A DNA stretch of 64,000 bases from Ampelomyces quisqualis (taxonomy: Eukaryota > Ascomycota > Dothideomycetes > Pleosporales > Phaeosphaeriaceae). The notes below the pieces were generated by a model. That model was not told where the DNA came from. It did not search any database and worked only from the letters and a program-made list of their open reading frames with translations. Location of the stretch: assembly GCA_018398575.1 (NCBI GenBank), contig JAGTXZ010000010.1, positions 620,001 to 684,000 on the forward strand, read 5' to 3'. How positions within the stretch are numbered: position 1 is the stretch's first letter; each line of letters starts with the position of its first letter. The translations under genes and the position numbers were made by a program. Of this stretch, positions 1 to 11,112 are shown in pieces.

Positions 1-576
1 ACCAACTCCTCCACACATGGCATGTACAACAAGCAGAACTCGAACGATGCTCTGATTCGTGCACTTATTGCTGCTTCGTTCAGTCCGCAAATCGCACGCA
101 TCCAACTCCCAGATAAGAAGTTCGCTGCGGGCATAGCCGGCGCGGTCGAGCTGGATCCCGAAGCGCGAGAGATCAAGTATTTCAACCAAGAAAACGGACG
201 TGTCTTTGTACACCCTTCCTCCATCCTCTTCTCCTCGCAGACCTTCCCGTCCAACGCAGCGTTTGTCGCGTACTTCAACAAAATGGCCACAAGCAAAATC
301 TTTATTCGCGACATCACCCCGTTCAATGCATATAGCTTGCTCATGTTTGCGGGCCAGATCCAGGTGGACACTATGGGTCGTGGCCTGGTGATTGATGAGT
401 GGATACGCTTACGAGGCTGGGCGAGGATTGGTGTGTTAGTCAGCCGATTGAGGGGTATGTTAGATAGAGTACTAGAAGGTATGGTGCGAGAACCCGGGAA
501 GGGTATGAGCGCGAGGGAGCAAGAAGTTGTTAGCGTGGTGAGGAATCTGGTGGAAAGAGATGGTTTGGATGCTTGA
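1..576 (+). CDS. DExH-box RNA helicase, C-terminal fragment (DHX29/DHX57-like)
   Basis: The frame is open from base 1 and runs off the left edge, so only the last 191 residues or so are present; the ATG at 22 is internal. The visible part matches the OB-fold (OB_NTP_bind) domain that closes DEAH/DExH RNA helicases: a section ending in a phenylalanine-asparagine-glutamate stretch, the RVFVHPSSILF segment, then YFNKMATSKIFIRDITPFNAY and an MFAG/LVIDEWIRLRGWARIG stretch. In this family the OB domain packs on the helicase core and helps bind RNA. The C-terminal tail (DRVLEGMVREPGKG onward) is charged and helical. The subgroup (Ucp12/DHX57/DHX29-like) is inferred; the helicase core is outside the window. 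No in-frame break is seen. Confidence 0.8.
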   Translation, partial: TNSSTHGMYNKQNSNDALIRALIAASFSPQIARIQLPDKKFAAGIAGAVELDPEAREIKYFNQENGRVFVHPSSILFSSQTFPSNAAFVAYFNKMATSKIFIRDITPFNAYSLLMFAGQIQVDTMGRGLVIDEWIRLRGWARIGVLVSRLRGMLDRVLEGMVREPGKGMSAREQEVVSVVRNLVERDGLDA

Positions 577-2559
577 AGGAAGCGCTGCGTAGCCAAGAAA
601 TACAAAAAGTGTGGACCTCTTGGTTCGACATCTTATCGTTTATTCATTTCTTGTCTCGGGCGATCCTGCCCTGTGTCACAACACTATGCCTGTGTACGGA
701 TATGTGATGCGGTTTTGACGCTGTCTCATCGGCTTCGCTGCTGAAGTATTGCTGGGTGGGCCTACTGTGACTTGACATGCCAGGCTGTGATCATGACAAA
801 GGGCGAGTCTTTGATCACTGCGGAAACTTTTACTGGCAGCTACGTCGACCCGTTTACACGCCACCCCAAGAAAAAGACAAGGAGGGTCAAAAGGCAAAGA
901 AGTCGGAGCCCGCAAGGCGTTTGTCCTCGATTGCAATTGCGCTTTCAATCACAGCTAGACCTGATTCGGGTAGGGAGAAGAGTCCACTCGGTCATTCTGG
1001 CATGCGACGGAGCACAAAGATCGTCGGAATCATAAATGTTTTTAATGTTGTATAAGACTTTTACAGTACGGAGTAGAGAATGGTAGGTTGAATGGTGGCT
1101 ACGGAGTACTCAAGATCGATTGGTTGCGGTACTGGTACCGGTAGATCGAGCACGTCGACAACGCTCGCTGCGTAAGCCACATTACTGATCTCGAGAAGAA
1201 TAAGCTATCCGCGCAATAAGACAGGAACCAGCTCTTTATTGAGGCACGATAGCGAGAGTACATGCTCGATCGCCACGATCGGGGAGCATTTCCGGCATAA
1301 CCCTGCCTCTCCGCTGATGAACATGGGGCACGGGTCTGTACAATACTCGCCTGTTTTCGGACATGTAGGATTTCCACTCAAGTGCAGATTCTTCACACGT
1401 ACTCGAAAAAAACATTGAAAATGTCGAGCCCGGCCGCTGGCCACCGCCATACACACTGTACCGACGACCCGCCACGATTTCCGAGGAAATCATTGGAGGA
1501 GTGCGCAAGCTGACACGGAAGAAAACAAAGCATCACCACTGTTGAAAGCAAGTGCCGACGGTCAGAAGGAAAACAGGGCACCCTACCGTCGTCAGGGACG
1601 GAGTTCAGAGCAATGCCACGAGGCTTAGCCAGAAGTATCGAGAACGACGAGATAACCATGTCTTTGCTCCATAGGCCCACTTTTACCAGGATGAGTGCTG
1701 CAGGTACCAGGCACGACTTTTAGGCCCCACGGCCCCTTGTTGAAACAACGTGGGTGCATGTGGTTCGCCGTGAAGTAAGTTCGCCTAATGCAGCAGGGGT
1801 GCGTCCAACACATCACCGCTCTCAGCGAAGAGCAGACCTCCATCGTTATCGGCCGCCACCTCACAGCATCTCTGATCACGGCTTCCTTGGAAGTTAAAAC
1901 ACTTCCGGAACGTCAGCATTATTTGCTGATTGGTCGTCGCCTTGTCATATCTAATCCCAACCTGCGGTGGCGGCGCATGGGATCCTGACGAGGCAACCGA
2001 ATTAGACTCTGCTAAGTGTAAGATTATCCCACAACGTCATATCCCACGGCGTGACTGTACCTTGAGCTAGTTCCTGGGAGCGGCCCGGCAACCGGAGTTT
2101 TATGGAATAAAAGAAACTCATCTTATGGCGTCTTGCAGGGCAGGTATGCCATCTGAATCGGGCGTTTTCATTCGTCGCATTTTACTAAAATCAATCTCCA
2201 CAAGCTAAGAGTCTTACCGAGGTCTAGACTTTATAACAGCACATTGAGACATGGCAACGTTGTGGGACATTTGCAACTGGCCTTGGGGCGGGATGTGATG
2301 TTTGGGTATGCGCCGTGACTTTGGGGGTCGGGATAAGAGGCGCAGTGCGCCCTCGCTGTGTCTCTGCGGTCTCTGCGGTCCCAAGTAACAGTTGCACACT
2401 CACACTCCTTCTCTACTTGAACGTGCGAACTCATTCTTTCGTTCGCGAAGTCACATTCCTTGCTCAGTCTTTGAGTCGACTTGAGTGACGTTTTCATCTA
2501 CCGTTACACTCATCGAAACTATCTCCGTATTGCATCGCGTCAACACCTTCTCTCACAGC
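577..2559. other. Gene-poor gap, 2.0 kb
   Basis: No gene is firmly supported. Two exact TACGGAGTA 9-mers lie at 1067-1075 and 1100-1108. A weak two-exon cysteine-rich minus-strand candidate (1205-1508) is treated under findings. The last 300 bases, pyrimidine-rich near 2490-2560, are presumably the promoter and leader of the secreted-protein gene that follows. Confidence 0.5.
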
Positions 2560-3371
2560 ATGCATTTTCTCCAACCCCTCCTCTTCAGCTCCGCGCTCGT
2601 CGCAGCAGCACCCGCAACCAAAGCCCTCACTCCGCGCTCCTCCGCCGTCCAACTCGGCTCCCTCAGCCGCATGTCCAACAACGAAATCTTTCAGATCTAC
2701 CACACGTGCTGGAGCGGGAAAATTGCATGGCCTCAGAACGACATGCCCCCTCCCGTCAAAGACAAAGTCACACAGCAGCTATCCGTCTACACTCGACCAG
2801 ATACAACGCCCAACACCCTCACCATCCACAACTACTGCGACTACGACATCCACTACCTCCATCTCGACGGCGCAAACACCATCCAGCAAAGCGTCCTCAA
2901 GGCACGCAACGTCTACAGATCCCCGCTCACTGGCACAGTCTGGAAAGCCAGCAAATCCCCCGACCTAGCCAAAGTAACGCTCATCGAGTACGCCGTCATC
3001 GCCAGCAAAGAACTATGGTACAACCTCAGCATGATCGACTGTCTCGGCATCAAAGACGGCAAAAAAACCTTCGACACAACCCAGTGCGTCGGACTCGAAG
3101 CAGGCTTGCAGCTGGGCAACAGCAAAGCAGATAGTTTTGCTTTCCAGTGCGCGCCAAAGACGTGGTGTGATGACCAGGCGTATTTTTATCCGGTACGGTT
3201 CCCCCTTAACCCCCCCCCCCTTTTTTTTTGGGCCCGTTGGTCGGCGATCCGTACGTATAGTCGCTAATAGCCTGGTCTTTGTAGGAGAATATGTGCAAGA
3301 AGATTAATCCCGTCAGGACGTGTGCGGCGGCGTACGGCCTTACGGCGGAGTTTTGCTCGAGTAAGAAGTAA
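2560..3371 (+). CDS. Secreted BYS1 / antigenic thaumatin-like protein
   Basis: Model: exons 2560-3192 and 3285-3371, 239 residues. I chose the ATG at 2560 rather than the upstream in-frame one at 2485 because it opens directly on a signal peptide (MHFLQPLLFSSALVAAAPA). The intron 3193-3284 has a GTACGG donor and TTTGTAG acceptor and holds long C and T homopolymers. Splicing replaces a meaningless tail with a cysteine-bearing end (ENMCKKINPVRTC...EFCSSKK). The middle resembles the BYS1 domain: a beta-rich core starting NYCDYDIHYLHLDG, then YRSPLTGTVWKAS, then an ELWYNLSMIDCLG motif. About nine cysteines suggest a disulphide-bonded extracellular fold. BYS1 proteins are abundant fungal secreted antigens without known enzymatic role. 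Family assignment is moderate; a divergent thaumatin-like protein is the alternative. Confidence 0.65.
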
Positions 3372-4981
3372 ACGGGCGTGGAAGCGCCAGGGTGGGAATG
3401 AAGTTTGAGGGGGGTGGGGGGGTTTCAATTCCGTTCTCGTACATAGGTTTGGTGATGGGATTTGCGGCTTATGATTATGATTGATGTGGGGGGACTGAAT
3501 AGATAGATGTATGAATGACACCCTTGAAGACTGTATACCTTCACTGCGTGTCTTGATGACTATTGTACTTTTGTGCTGAGGCTTGATGGCTTCAACACCT
3601 TCACTGTACGAGTTGCGCATGTCCAAGGTGTGCCGAGGGGGCTCAGGGTGTGCTGGAAAACGGGCAAAGACGGGGGGATAGGGTAGCTTGAGTGGGAGCG
3701 GGTAGATGAGTGGAGGCAGGGCCATGTGGGGGAGATGAGTTCGATGACGATCTTCTTCAAGTTCGGACACACAGAGCTGCCGCGACAAATGCTAGTCGAT
3801 CAATTTGTGGATTGTGACCCCTACTCTCTCGGTCTTCTGATTGCTTCTGATAGGTGCGTGCTCTTTGTATCCGGCAAGGTCAGCATTTCTACTATTGCTA
3901 GAACCCTACAGTACTGCACAGGCTTTTGCCAAATACAGGGGCGTACTCTTAGAACTGAACCTAACTAGAAGCAACCAGACAGGATGATTTGACCACTGTT
4001 TTGAAAGGAAGGAGGGACTTAACGCATCGTTTGTTGTGGTTATAGAACTTGGTCTTAACAATCTGGTTACACAATCTACTTACTAGTGCCATGTTTACCG
4101 GTAGTGTTTGCTCACCCCTCGACTGCGCGGATCATATTGATACAACTGTCTCCTGCAGCGAGAGGGGCATTGAGCTACAGATTAATCAGCCTAACTGTTA
4201 GTGTATAAATGCACTGTATTAAATGCAGGTGATTTTTTTTTGGAATATGATGGACAGTAATGACTGACTGAGCTCTATCTAGACTTCAACAAAGAAAGCC
4301 ATCTGAAGCTCGTGAGCCAAACGCATAAAGTTTGCGCAGCGAAAGCCTGACTGGTAGAAAAGAGCGGCAATGGCTAGAATCGGGAGACCAAAGATGGCGG
4401 ATCGCATTGTGTTGCGCGGCGTGTTCTCGAGAAGTGACGTGAAGTGGATCGTTGTGTGCGAGAGTTAGGCTCAATGTTAGCACTCGTTCCCTGGTCACCA
4501 GCGGTAAAGAAGCCGGGGTTCTAGTTCTGGTATCCAGTCTTATACGATCGCTGGTTGTTGTCGAAGTCGGTGTCTTGCGGAGTGTTAGGGTCAATGAGGG
4601 TCACAGAGTACGGAACAACCTATACTGGGCGAGCATGGACTATTGGCAAGCTCGAGGGAAGCGAACCTGATGACGAGCTTAATGAATTATACAGGCTTGC
4701 TATGGCATTGCAGTATCTACAGCAACTTGACAGTCAAGCTATATACATGGAAACATGGGAGTGTTCGCGAAGGAACGTTAGATGCAGCGATCATGCGACA
4801 ATGTCATCGTGTCGCCAGGTCAGGCACCGCACAAAGTGAAAACTCCAGACACATCAGAGTTCAGCCCACAGTACCCAGTGGGATTGTAGGATGCGGGTGC
4901 TTCCGACTCTGCGAGTAACAGGAGTACATTGGGCTGCCACATGTCAGTATCACTCTGACACATTATTGCATAAGCTTTGAC
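3372..4981. other. Intergenic gap, 1.6 kb
   Basis: No coding signal rises above short overlapping reading frames. It should contain the 3' ends of the secreted-protein gene on the left and the minus-strand oxidase on the right. AT content rises around 3960-4280. No repeat or RNA gene was recognised. Confidence 0.5.
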
Positions 4982-6922
4982 TTACTCATCATAGCCCGTC
5001 CACCCCACACATTTCCAGCAATTAAACAAACCAGTGGGGTCATACCGCTTCTTCACGTCCAGCAGGCGGTCATAGTTCTCCCCGAAGAACGTTTGTTTCC
5101 AATTCTCCTCCAGCCAATCGCCCTCGTTCATGTACGACCCACCGCCTGGCGTCAGAGCTTTGAACGGTTGTACCGACGCCGAGACGGTGTTTTGGATTTG
5201 TGTTCGAACAGCAGAATGCGTGCTCGAGATCCAGGCAGCACCCATCACGACATGCCAAAGCGCATTGCGCCACTCGGGATTCACACCAGTCTTGCTATTG
5301 TCTAGGTGGTTCGATGGGCCGGTGGAGTATAGCTGAGCGCTGCCGCCAGCCTTGTTGGTGTATGAGAACTGCATGGCGGTGAGCACGGCGTTCACTAATT
5401 GGTCGATGTTCTCGTTTGTTGCGAAGAGATCGCGGGGGATAAATCTACCAGCTAACATCATGCCCAGTCCGACGGGTCCATTGCGAGAGATTGCGGGGGT
5501 CTCTGTCAACTTGTGCCACTCTGAGAACTTTTCGAAGCTATAGTACCTGTTCTCCGCAATGGTGAGGCCTGGGTAGTTGCTGAGGAAGTCGTGGTACTGT
5601 GAAGTGATAGCCTTGATCGCTTCGGTATCGATCGAGGGCATTATTTGAAGCGAAACGATCTTATCCTTGTGTACGAAATTGTAGCCCGCAATGCCATGTT
5701 CTGCGAAATGCGACTGATTGCGTGCTAGGGCTGTAAGAATGTCGCGATGCACCTTGGATTCGGTAATGTCCAGGTTGCCATCCGGCTTCGGAAACTTCGC
5801 CTGGAAGCTGTAGACATTGATAGGTACGGCGGGATGTAGCTGAAACTTGTAGGATGTCAACACCGCGTAGTTGCCTCCTCCTCCCCCACGCATAGCCCAG
5901 AACAGATCGGGATCGGAGCACTCGTTGATGGTGCGCATCTTGCCATCGGCCGTGACAACCTCAAACTCAACGGCCTGGTCAACCATCAAACCATACTTCG
6001 GACCCAGGGGCCCGTGTCCACCACCTTGACCGAAACCTCCAGCGATCCCGACTGAGCCAACGGCCCCAACGGTGACGAGCATGCCAAAAGGCTCAAAGAA
6101 TTCCCAGGCATCTTGCGCTTGCACACCTGCCCCAACCTCTCCAATATTCTCGTAGCGCGTATTGCAATTTTGAGGACGAAATTGCTTGTGGAACTTTTGA
6201 TTCTTCATTTTGTGGGTCCAGATCGCCAGGGAGTTCGCAGCATTCGATCTCCCAAAATAATCATGTCCGGTATTCTTGATCGACACGCGGATGCCATGCT
6301 GTTGCACGAAGCTCAAAGCCTTGCTTACAGCTTCTGGCGTATGTGCCTCCACATGATAGGTCGAAAGTCTTCCAAGCGAGCACTCTCCCTGTGCGGGTTG
6401 TTGAGGTTGTAGAGAGTTCAGGAGGCAGTGGGACTGTCCGCAAGTCTCCCAGTCGAGGAACTCCATGGCACCATACTGATTCGTACGTGCATTTCCATCT
6501 CCGTAAAATTTCGCTACCTGCTGGCATTCATTGCTGGTACTGTTTTCGTAGCATGGCGCCGCCCATGGCATCGTGACTCGAAGGTCGCCATTGATACTTT
6601 GATTGAAGTGGTTCCATTCGCTGCTCAAAGGCCAGCATGCTTGTCCTGGCATGCATGAGTATTTTTTCACAGGTGCATGGACGATTGCACTGTGATCACG
6701 GCAGTCTTGAGCATCGGGAAAGTGTGATAGCCGCGATTTGTTCAGGATGAAGGAGCCGATCAAGGCAGAGGCGAAAAGGAATCCTGTAAGTGCCTTTCGG
6801 ACGGACGTGCATCTGCCCCGGTCTTCTGATCTTCCGGTTTGCAGTGGTCTTTCTTGCTGGGAATATAACTCTCCGCTACGCATACTCTTCTCCCTCAACA
6901 ACGGTGCTTGTGCTGTGGTCAT
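4982..6922 (-). CDS. Membrane-anchored FAD-linked oxidase (FAD_binding_4 + BBE)
   Basis: Intronless, 646 residues. A charged 40-residue N-terminus precedes one hydrophobic segment (about residues 42-60, KALTGFLFASALIGSFIL), so the protein is probably a type II membrane or signal-anchored enzyme facing the secretory lumen. The VAO/PCMH FAD-binding domain follows, with the flavinylation motif KNTGHDYFGRS; its histidine near residue 219 is the expected 8-alpha attachment site. The glycine-rich loop GGFGQGGGHGPLG comes next, then LFWAMRGGGGGNYAVLTSY. The end carries the berberine-bridge C-terminal block NYDRLLDVKKRYDPTGLFNCWKCVGW. The second covalent FAD cysteine of bicovalent members is absent from the loop, so a single histidyl link is inferred. 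Substrate is unknown; such oxidases act on alkaloids, sugars or polyketides. No biosynthetic cluster surrounds it. Confidence 0.88.
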   Translation of the reverse strand: MTTAQAPLLREKSMRSGELYSQQERPLQTGRSEDRGRCTSVRKALTGFLFASALIGSFILNKSRLSHFPDAQDCRDHSAIVHAPVKKYSCMPGQACWPLSSEWNHFNQSINGDLRVTMPWAAPCYENSTSNECQQVAKFYGDGNARTNQYGAMEFLDWETCGQSHCLLNSLQPQQPAQGECSLGRLSTYHVEAHTPEAVSKALSFVQQHGIRVSIKNTGHDYFGRSNAANSLAIWTHKMKNQKFHKQFRPQNCNTRYENIGEVGAGVQAQDAWEFFEPFGMLVTVGAVGSVGIAGGFGQGGGHGPLGPKYGLMVDQAVEFEVVTADGKMRTINECSDPDLFWAMRGGGGGNYAVLTSYKFQLHPAVPINVYSFQAKFPKPDGNLDITESKVHRDILTALARNQSHFAEHGIAGYNFVHKDKIVSLQIMPSIDTEAIKAITSQYHDFLSNYPGLTIAENRYYSFEKFSEWHKLTETPAISRNGPVGLGMMLAGRFIPRDLFATNENIDQLVNAVLTAMQFSYTNKAGGSAQLYSTGPSNHLDNSKTGVNPEWRNALWHVVMGAAWISSTHSAVRTQIQNTVSASVQPFKALTPGGGSYMNEGDWLEENWKQTFFGENYDRLLDVKKRYDPTGLFNCWKCVGWTGYDE

Positions 6923-8041
6923 ATCGTCACCCTAGTGATATCGATCCAGAGTGTAGTCGTTCAACTGAGTCTGTAGAGTCGCCTTGCACCTAGTTGGTTG
7001 TGCTAAACTTTGGAACGATACTCGTAATGAGAGTTGGACGACTTATAAGAGCCGTTGCAAAACTCACCGGCCGCACCGCGCCAACAGGCAACTACGTCAG
7101 GAGGCCGTCCAGTCACGACACCAAAATACATATACGATGGCGTCTCTCACCCGTCGCTAGCCCCTATTATTTCCAAATATGGACAATGGCTGAAAGAATT
7201 CATCACAGCCTCACCACCCAAGTTCTTCCATGCTAGGCATTGGCCAATCATGACGCCCGTCCCATCTGCAAACGCTGCCTTCCGTCCCGCTATCTGACTC
7301 GGCGTAAGGCAACGCAGTAGGACACATAGTTCTACGGGTCTTTTGCGCATCGCAAGCTGATGTTCAGGGTGGTATGAATTTCAATGTTGAACGAACCAGA
7401 ACGAGGTGCAGGACGTTCGCGGCCCCCGCGACTTCGGTTTAGCAGTTCGCATTTAGACGCGGAAAATGTGACTTGCAGCCGACTGATGACTGTAGAGGGG
7501 CTGAATGTCTACCTGCTGGTCGGCTATTGGTGAGTCCAGCGCCTGTGGTGAGGCTTGTCGATGCTGCGCCTTGTAGCGGCGGTGAAGCTGATCGAGCTTG
7601 GCGGGAATGACGTCTGGAGCGCACACTCGTTTGATTCCATCGTCACTCATTTCGTCCAGTCGCCGCATGAATCTTGCCTACTCTACTTGTGCGCAACATC
7701 AGACGACGTCCAAGTCCTGCGCGCTTGTCAATTGTTAAGCACGTGACTTTGGTAGCCAAACTCAACTACCTAGGCAGGGATGCAATTCGAGTCGTATGAA
7801 GCAAATTTTTTGGAAGGCAAAGAAGGTAACATGGATTGCTCCTGGTAGCATCTCAATACATTAACGCCTAGCTGAGCTGCCCTCAAAGTATGAGGTTGCA
7901 CGTAAGTTCATGGTTCTGGTCCCCAAAGAGCTTGCTCTTGATTAACACCTCTTGGTAACGCATTTGCCATGGGTCACGTGCACAAGCGAAGACCGCCGTG
8001 ATGAAAGCGGACGTTGTATCTGCAATGTGTGATATCGCATT
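6923..8041. other. Intergenic gap with possible small ORF
   Basis: Contains the promoter of the oxidase (bases just above 6922) and the 3' flank of the membrane-protein gene. A 71-codon minus-strand frame (7453-7668) is open but has no recognisable family or splice context, so I do not call it a gene. Confidence 0.4.
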
Positions 8042-8722
8042 CTAGAAGTAGTCGAAGCCGTTGTACCAAACATATCCTAATACAGTAACAGCGTTCACAG
8101 CCGCAAATGGAAGACTCATCTCGACGACGCTCCAGATCCACAGCGTGCCGACAGGAGGTGCAGCCTTCATGACATTGAAGTATCCATACTTGTTGGCAGC
8201 GTATACTAGATAGCAGCCCGCGACGATGGATCCGGCGCAAAACGCGATATCACGAAGGACAGGGAAGCGGTAGGAAAAGTTGACATGGGTGAGGTAGACT
8301 AGCAACATGAAAACTGGTAGCGAAGTACCAGCCCGCTTGAAGATCTCGGCCCATAGTATGTCCTCGCGGTATTGGCTGTAAACGATGACATCCAGAGTAA
8401 GGTGCAAGACGGCCATGGAGGTCGAGTATAACACGGCGTCGCCCAGAGGGCCGATGGCATCCTCATCAGCAGCTGGGGCACTTGATGCGGCATTTCCAAC
8501 TTTTGCGTTCCAGCCCACGGGCTTGCTCTTGTCCAGCTCTTTCTGCCTCTCTTCGGCGAGCTCGAATAGTGTTTTGCCCCTGGGCCCGGAGCGATCGGGG
8601 TGCTTTAGGAGATAGTTGACGGCGTTGTCGTCGAGCTCATCGCTGGCTTGGAAGGTGCTTCCGGTGCTTCTCGCGTTCTTTGTGTCTTTGGCTCGTCGCT
8701 GCTTGCGATTGCCGGCAGCCAT
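8042..8722 (-). CDS. Small polytopic membrane protein (DUF7719-like, function unknown)
   Basis: A single exon encodes 226 residues. The N-terminus is basic (AAGNRKQRRAKDTKN), followed by a hydrophilic segment with the motif LLKHPDRSGPRGKTLFELA. From about residue 95 there are four hydrophobic stretches: around the VLYSTSMAVLHLTLDVIVY segment, SLPVFMLLVYLTHV, IAFCAGSIVAGCYLVYAA and the final MSLPFAAVNAVTVLGYVWY. The cytosolic tail plus four-helix layout matches a conserved, uncharacterised ascomycete family that I believe is DUF7719. It is likely an ER or endomembrane protein (inference). Its start lies 202 bases from the start of GPI12 on the opposite strand, so the two share a short bidirectional promoter. 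Confidence 0.75.
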   Translation of the reverse strand: MAAGNRKQRRAKDTKNARSTGSTFQASDELDDNAVNYLLKHPDRSGPRGKTLFELAEERQKELDKSKPVGWNAKVGNAASSAPAADEDAIGPLGDAVLYSTSMAVLHLTLDVIVYSQYREDILWAEIFKRAGTSLPVFMLLVYLTHVNFSYRFPVLRDIAFCAGSIVAGCYLVYAANKYGYFNVMKAAPPVGTLWIWSVVEMSLPFAAVNAVTVLGYVWYNGFDYF

Positions 8723-8924
8723 GGTGTGTTGTCAGCGCTCTAGACTGGTTTCGGACGCGTAGGTGTGGTGGTGGACGCCAGGCGCGTGCGGCCGCCCAAG
8801 CTCCTTCCTTCCCCAGCTCCGATGGCTCCTGCCGCGATAACGGCCCGACTATGAGCAGCACAACACCTATGCCACGTTCATGTCTCCTTGCTGACCAGCG
8901 TCCCGACCGCCTTCAAACACCAAA

Positions 8925-9865
8925 ATGAACTGGCTTACGTGGGCGTCGGTGCCGCTTGTCGTCTTCGGGCTCTGGATGTACTCGAGCACCCTGAGCACTT
9001 CGTTTCCAACGCTGCGCAACCAGCGCATAGTGCTGTTGATAGCTCATCCGGACGACGAGGCCATGTTCTTTGCGCCCACCTTGCTGGCTTTGACGCGCCC
9101 AGAGAATGGGAATCACGTCAAAATACTGTGTCTGAGCAGCGGTAAGCACGCCGGGGCTGGCGCGGTGCGGCCAACACTGACAAGCGTGGTGCTACAGGCG
9201 ATGCCGACGGGCTGGGCGAGGTCCGCAAGAAAGAGCTGATCAAGAGCGGGCTGCATCTCGGCATCGGTAGCAGGGAAGACATCCTGACCATAGAAGACAA
9301 GTATGGCCGCCGCACCGCGCCTGCCTCCAACAGACTGACGGCGCACAGGAACTTTCCAGACTCGATGACGGTCACATGGCATCCTCGCCTGATTTCCAAC
9401 CTCCTGACCGCCGCGCTCGCCCCGAAGATGGCTTCAGTGCCGTCCACGGAAGCACCGCAAGCAACTATCGACGCCCTCATCACCTTTGACGCCCAGGGGG
9501 TGTCCAGACACCCCAATCACAGGTCGCTACACGACGGCGCGCATGCCTTCCTCAAGGCGCTCATGCACCGACACACGGGCTGGGAGTGTCCCGTGACCCT
9601 GTACACCCTCACTACCACGTCGGTTTTCCGCAAATACCTCGGTGTGCTGGACGCGCCGGCGACGATGATCGGTGCGATGCTTCGGAAAAAGGAGCTTGGC
9701 AGCTCTCCCACACCGTTGTTGCTAGTCAGCTCACCGGTCGGCTACAGGAGGGCACAAGCTGCCATGACAACCGCGCACGAAAGCCAGATGCGCTGGTTTC
9801 GCTGGGGCTGGATCACCCTATCGCGGTACATGGTCATCAACGACCTGAAGAAAGAGAAGACATGA
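8925..9865 (+). CDS. GPI12: N-acetylglucosaminyl-phosphatidylinositol de-N-acetylase (PIG-L/GPI12)
   Basis: Model: exons 8925-9141, 9198-9300 and 9349-9865, 278 residues; introns are 56 and 48 nt. The enzyme removes acetate from GlcNAc-PI, the second step of GPI-anchor synthesis, on the cytosolic face of the ER. It begins with a hydrophobic anchor (MNWLTWASVPLVVFGLWMY). The metal-binding HPDDE motif is at residues 41-45. Splicing joins CLSSG to DADGLGEVRKKEL, the family signature, and then EDK to NFPDSM. The second metal motif reads RHPNH within ITFDAQGVSRHPNH. The C-terminus ends with the diagnostic SQMRWFRWGWITLSRYM. All catalytic residues expected for the family are present. The GPI-anchored GH16 protein at 61.7 kb would be one client of this pathway. 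Confidence 0.93.
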
Positions 9866-10515
9866 TGCAGAGCTTTACCTGGCGTATGTATCCGAAAGAC
9901 ACAGCCTTCCCAGGTCGGCAAGTGCGGACCGCACAATTCGTTACAGTCCGACAAAAGCAAACCCAGGCAATTCCGTGCTTACCATGCAACTATCACACTG
10001 TTGCGTGTGACTAGCCTACTGTACATGCTTCCAATATCTGACTGCTTCGACGCAGCTGCCAGATACCGAATTTCCGAGCTCGAACCTGTTTTAGCGACTT
10101 CGGAACACGGCACCTGCTCCGCGCAAATGACAAGTCACTCCGATAGGCTGGTTGCAAGGGTGTGTCACGATATCATGCGTCTTAGTCGTCCTGGGTTCTG
10201 CCATGCATGCAGTTCGCAGCCTATCCCGATATTTGGCCCTTCCGTGCTTTGTTGCACGACGTTTCCATCGCAGAACGTATATCTGCTCACGCCAGACGCA
10301 CTCCTCACTGCGGTTATATACGAGTCTCTCTGGCCCATATCCGCCGCCACAAGCACCAATATTGACCTACCAAGCACTTATTCGCCATGGCTCTCAATAC
10401 CTATCTGTGACGATACGGTAAGGGACACGTTGGGGTCCTGTGCCGGGACACATCTATACCGGTGACTGATCACACAGTTGCAGATCACACGCTGTCAGGT
10501 TGACCATCGACAACA
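9866..10515. other. Intergenic gap, 650 bp
   Basis: Downstream of GPI12 and upstream of the F-box gene. A 154-codon plus-strand frame (10001-10465) is open but shows no domain, signal peptide or codon pattern that would support it. Confidence 0.4.
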
Positions 10516-11112
10516 ATGCAACCGCCAGGCAGCATGCCAGTATCTCCCCTCCGAAGTCTGCCTGTGGAGCTCCACCTGGCCATAATCGGCAAGCTCGAGC
10601 TTTGGGATACCGCGAATCTCGCCTGCGTGAACCGCTATTTCCGCTCCATCATCGCACCTCCATCTCACGCTGAATATCTTGCAGCTGAAGTTGATGTCTG
10701 GGCACAGAACCGTGGCTTATATGCATGCAGTAATTGCGCCTCTTTCTGTCGTTTCGAAGATTTTGCCGACGATATGAAAAAAGGCAAACGTATTCGCGGT
10801 GGGGCAGAAGCAGGTGTGAGACTCTGTCTGAGGTGCGGGGTCACTCGCGGCTTGTACGTCCGGGGTGCAACTGTGGTCATATACGGCAAGGCTCACGTGC
10901 TCTGCCGGTTTTGCGAGTCATTCACGGAGCGCCAAACTTACCAAGCCGCCTGCACAAATTGTTGTCCACGAACTCCACGTTCTTCGACGAGCTCAGCACC
11001 ATATATAATGGACTCCACATATACGCACGAGCGTGCTTCCTCTCGGTCTGCCCGGGTGTACTACGACAGAACACACACAGACGAGCTTTACGGAGGCTGG
11101 TCTGATTCTTGA
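10516..11112 (+). CDS. F-box domain protein with C-terminal cysteine pairs
   Basis: A single-exon frame of 198 residues with a clear N-terminal F-box: SPLRSLPVELHLAIIGKLELWDTANLACVNRYFR (about residues 11-44). F-boxes bind Skp1 and recruit substrates to SCF ubiquitin ligases. Four CxxC-type pairs follow: CSNC, CLRC, CRFC and CTNC. This spacing is typical of a common ascomycete F-box family and could bind zinc. The tail is serine- and arginine-rich. No leucine-rich or WD repeats are present to name the substrate, so only the SCF adaptor role can be inferred. Confidence 0.75.
   Translation: MQPPGSMPVSPLRSLPVELHLAIIGKLELWDTANLACVNRYFRSIIAPPSHAEYLAAEVDVWAQNRGLYACSNCASFCRFEDFADDMKKGKRIRGGAEAGVRLCLRCGVTRGLYVRGATVVIYGKAHVLCRFCESFTERQTYQAACTNCCPRTPRSSTSSAPYIMDSTYTHERASSRSARVYYDRTHTDELYGGWSDS

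Noticed and set aside
3193..3284. C and T homopolymers as a possible assembly error in the BYS1-like gene
   Set aside because: They lie wholly inside a well-formed intron, so length errors would not affect the protein.
10001..10465. 154-codon plus-strand frame upstream of the F-box gene
   Set aside because: No domain, no signal peptide, no splice partner, and composition unlike neighbouring genes.
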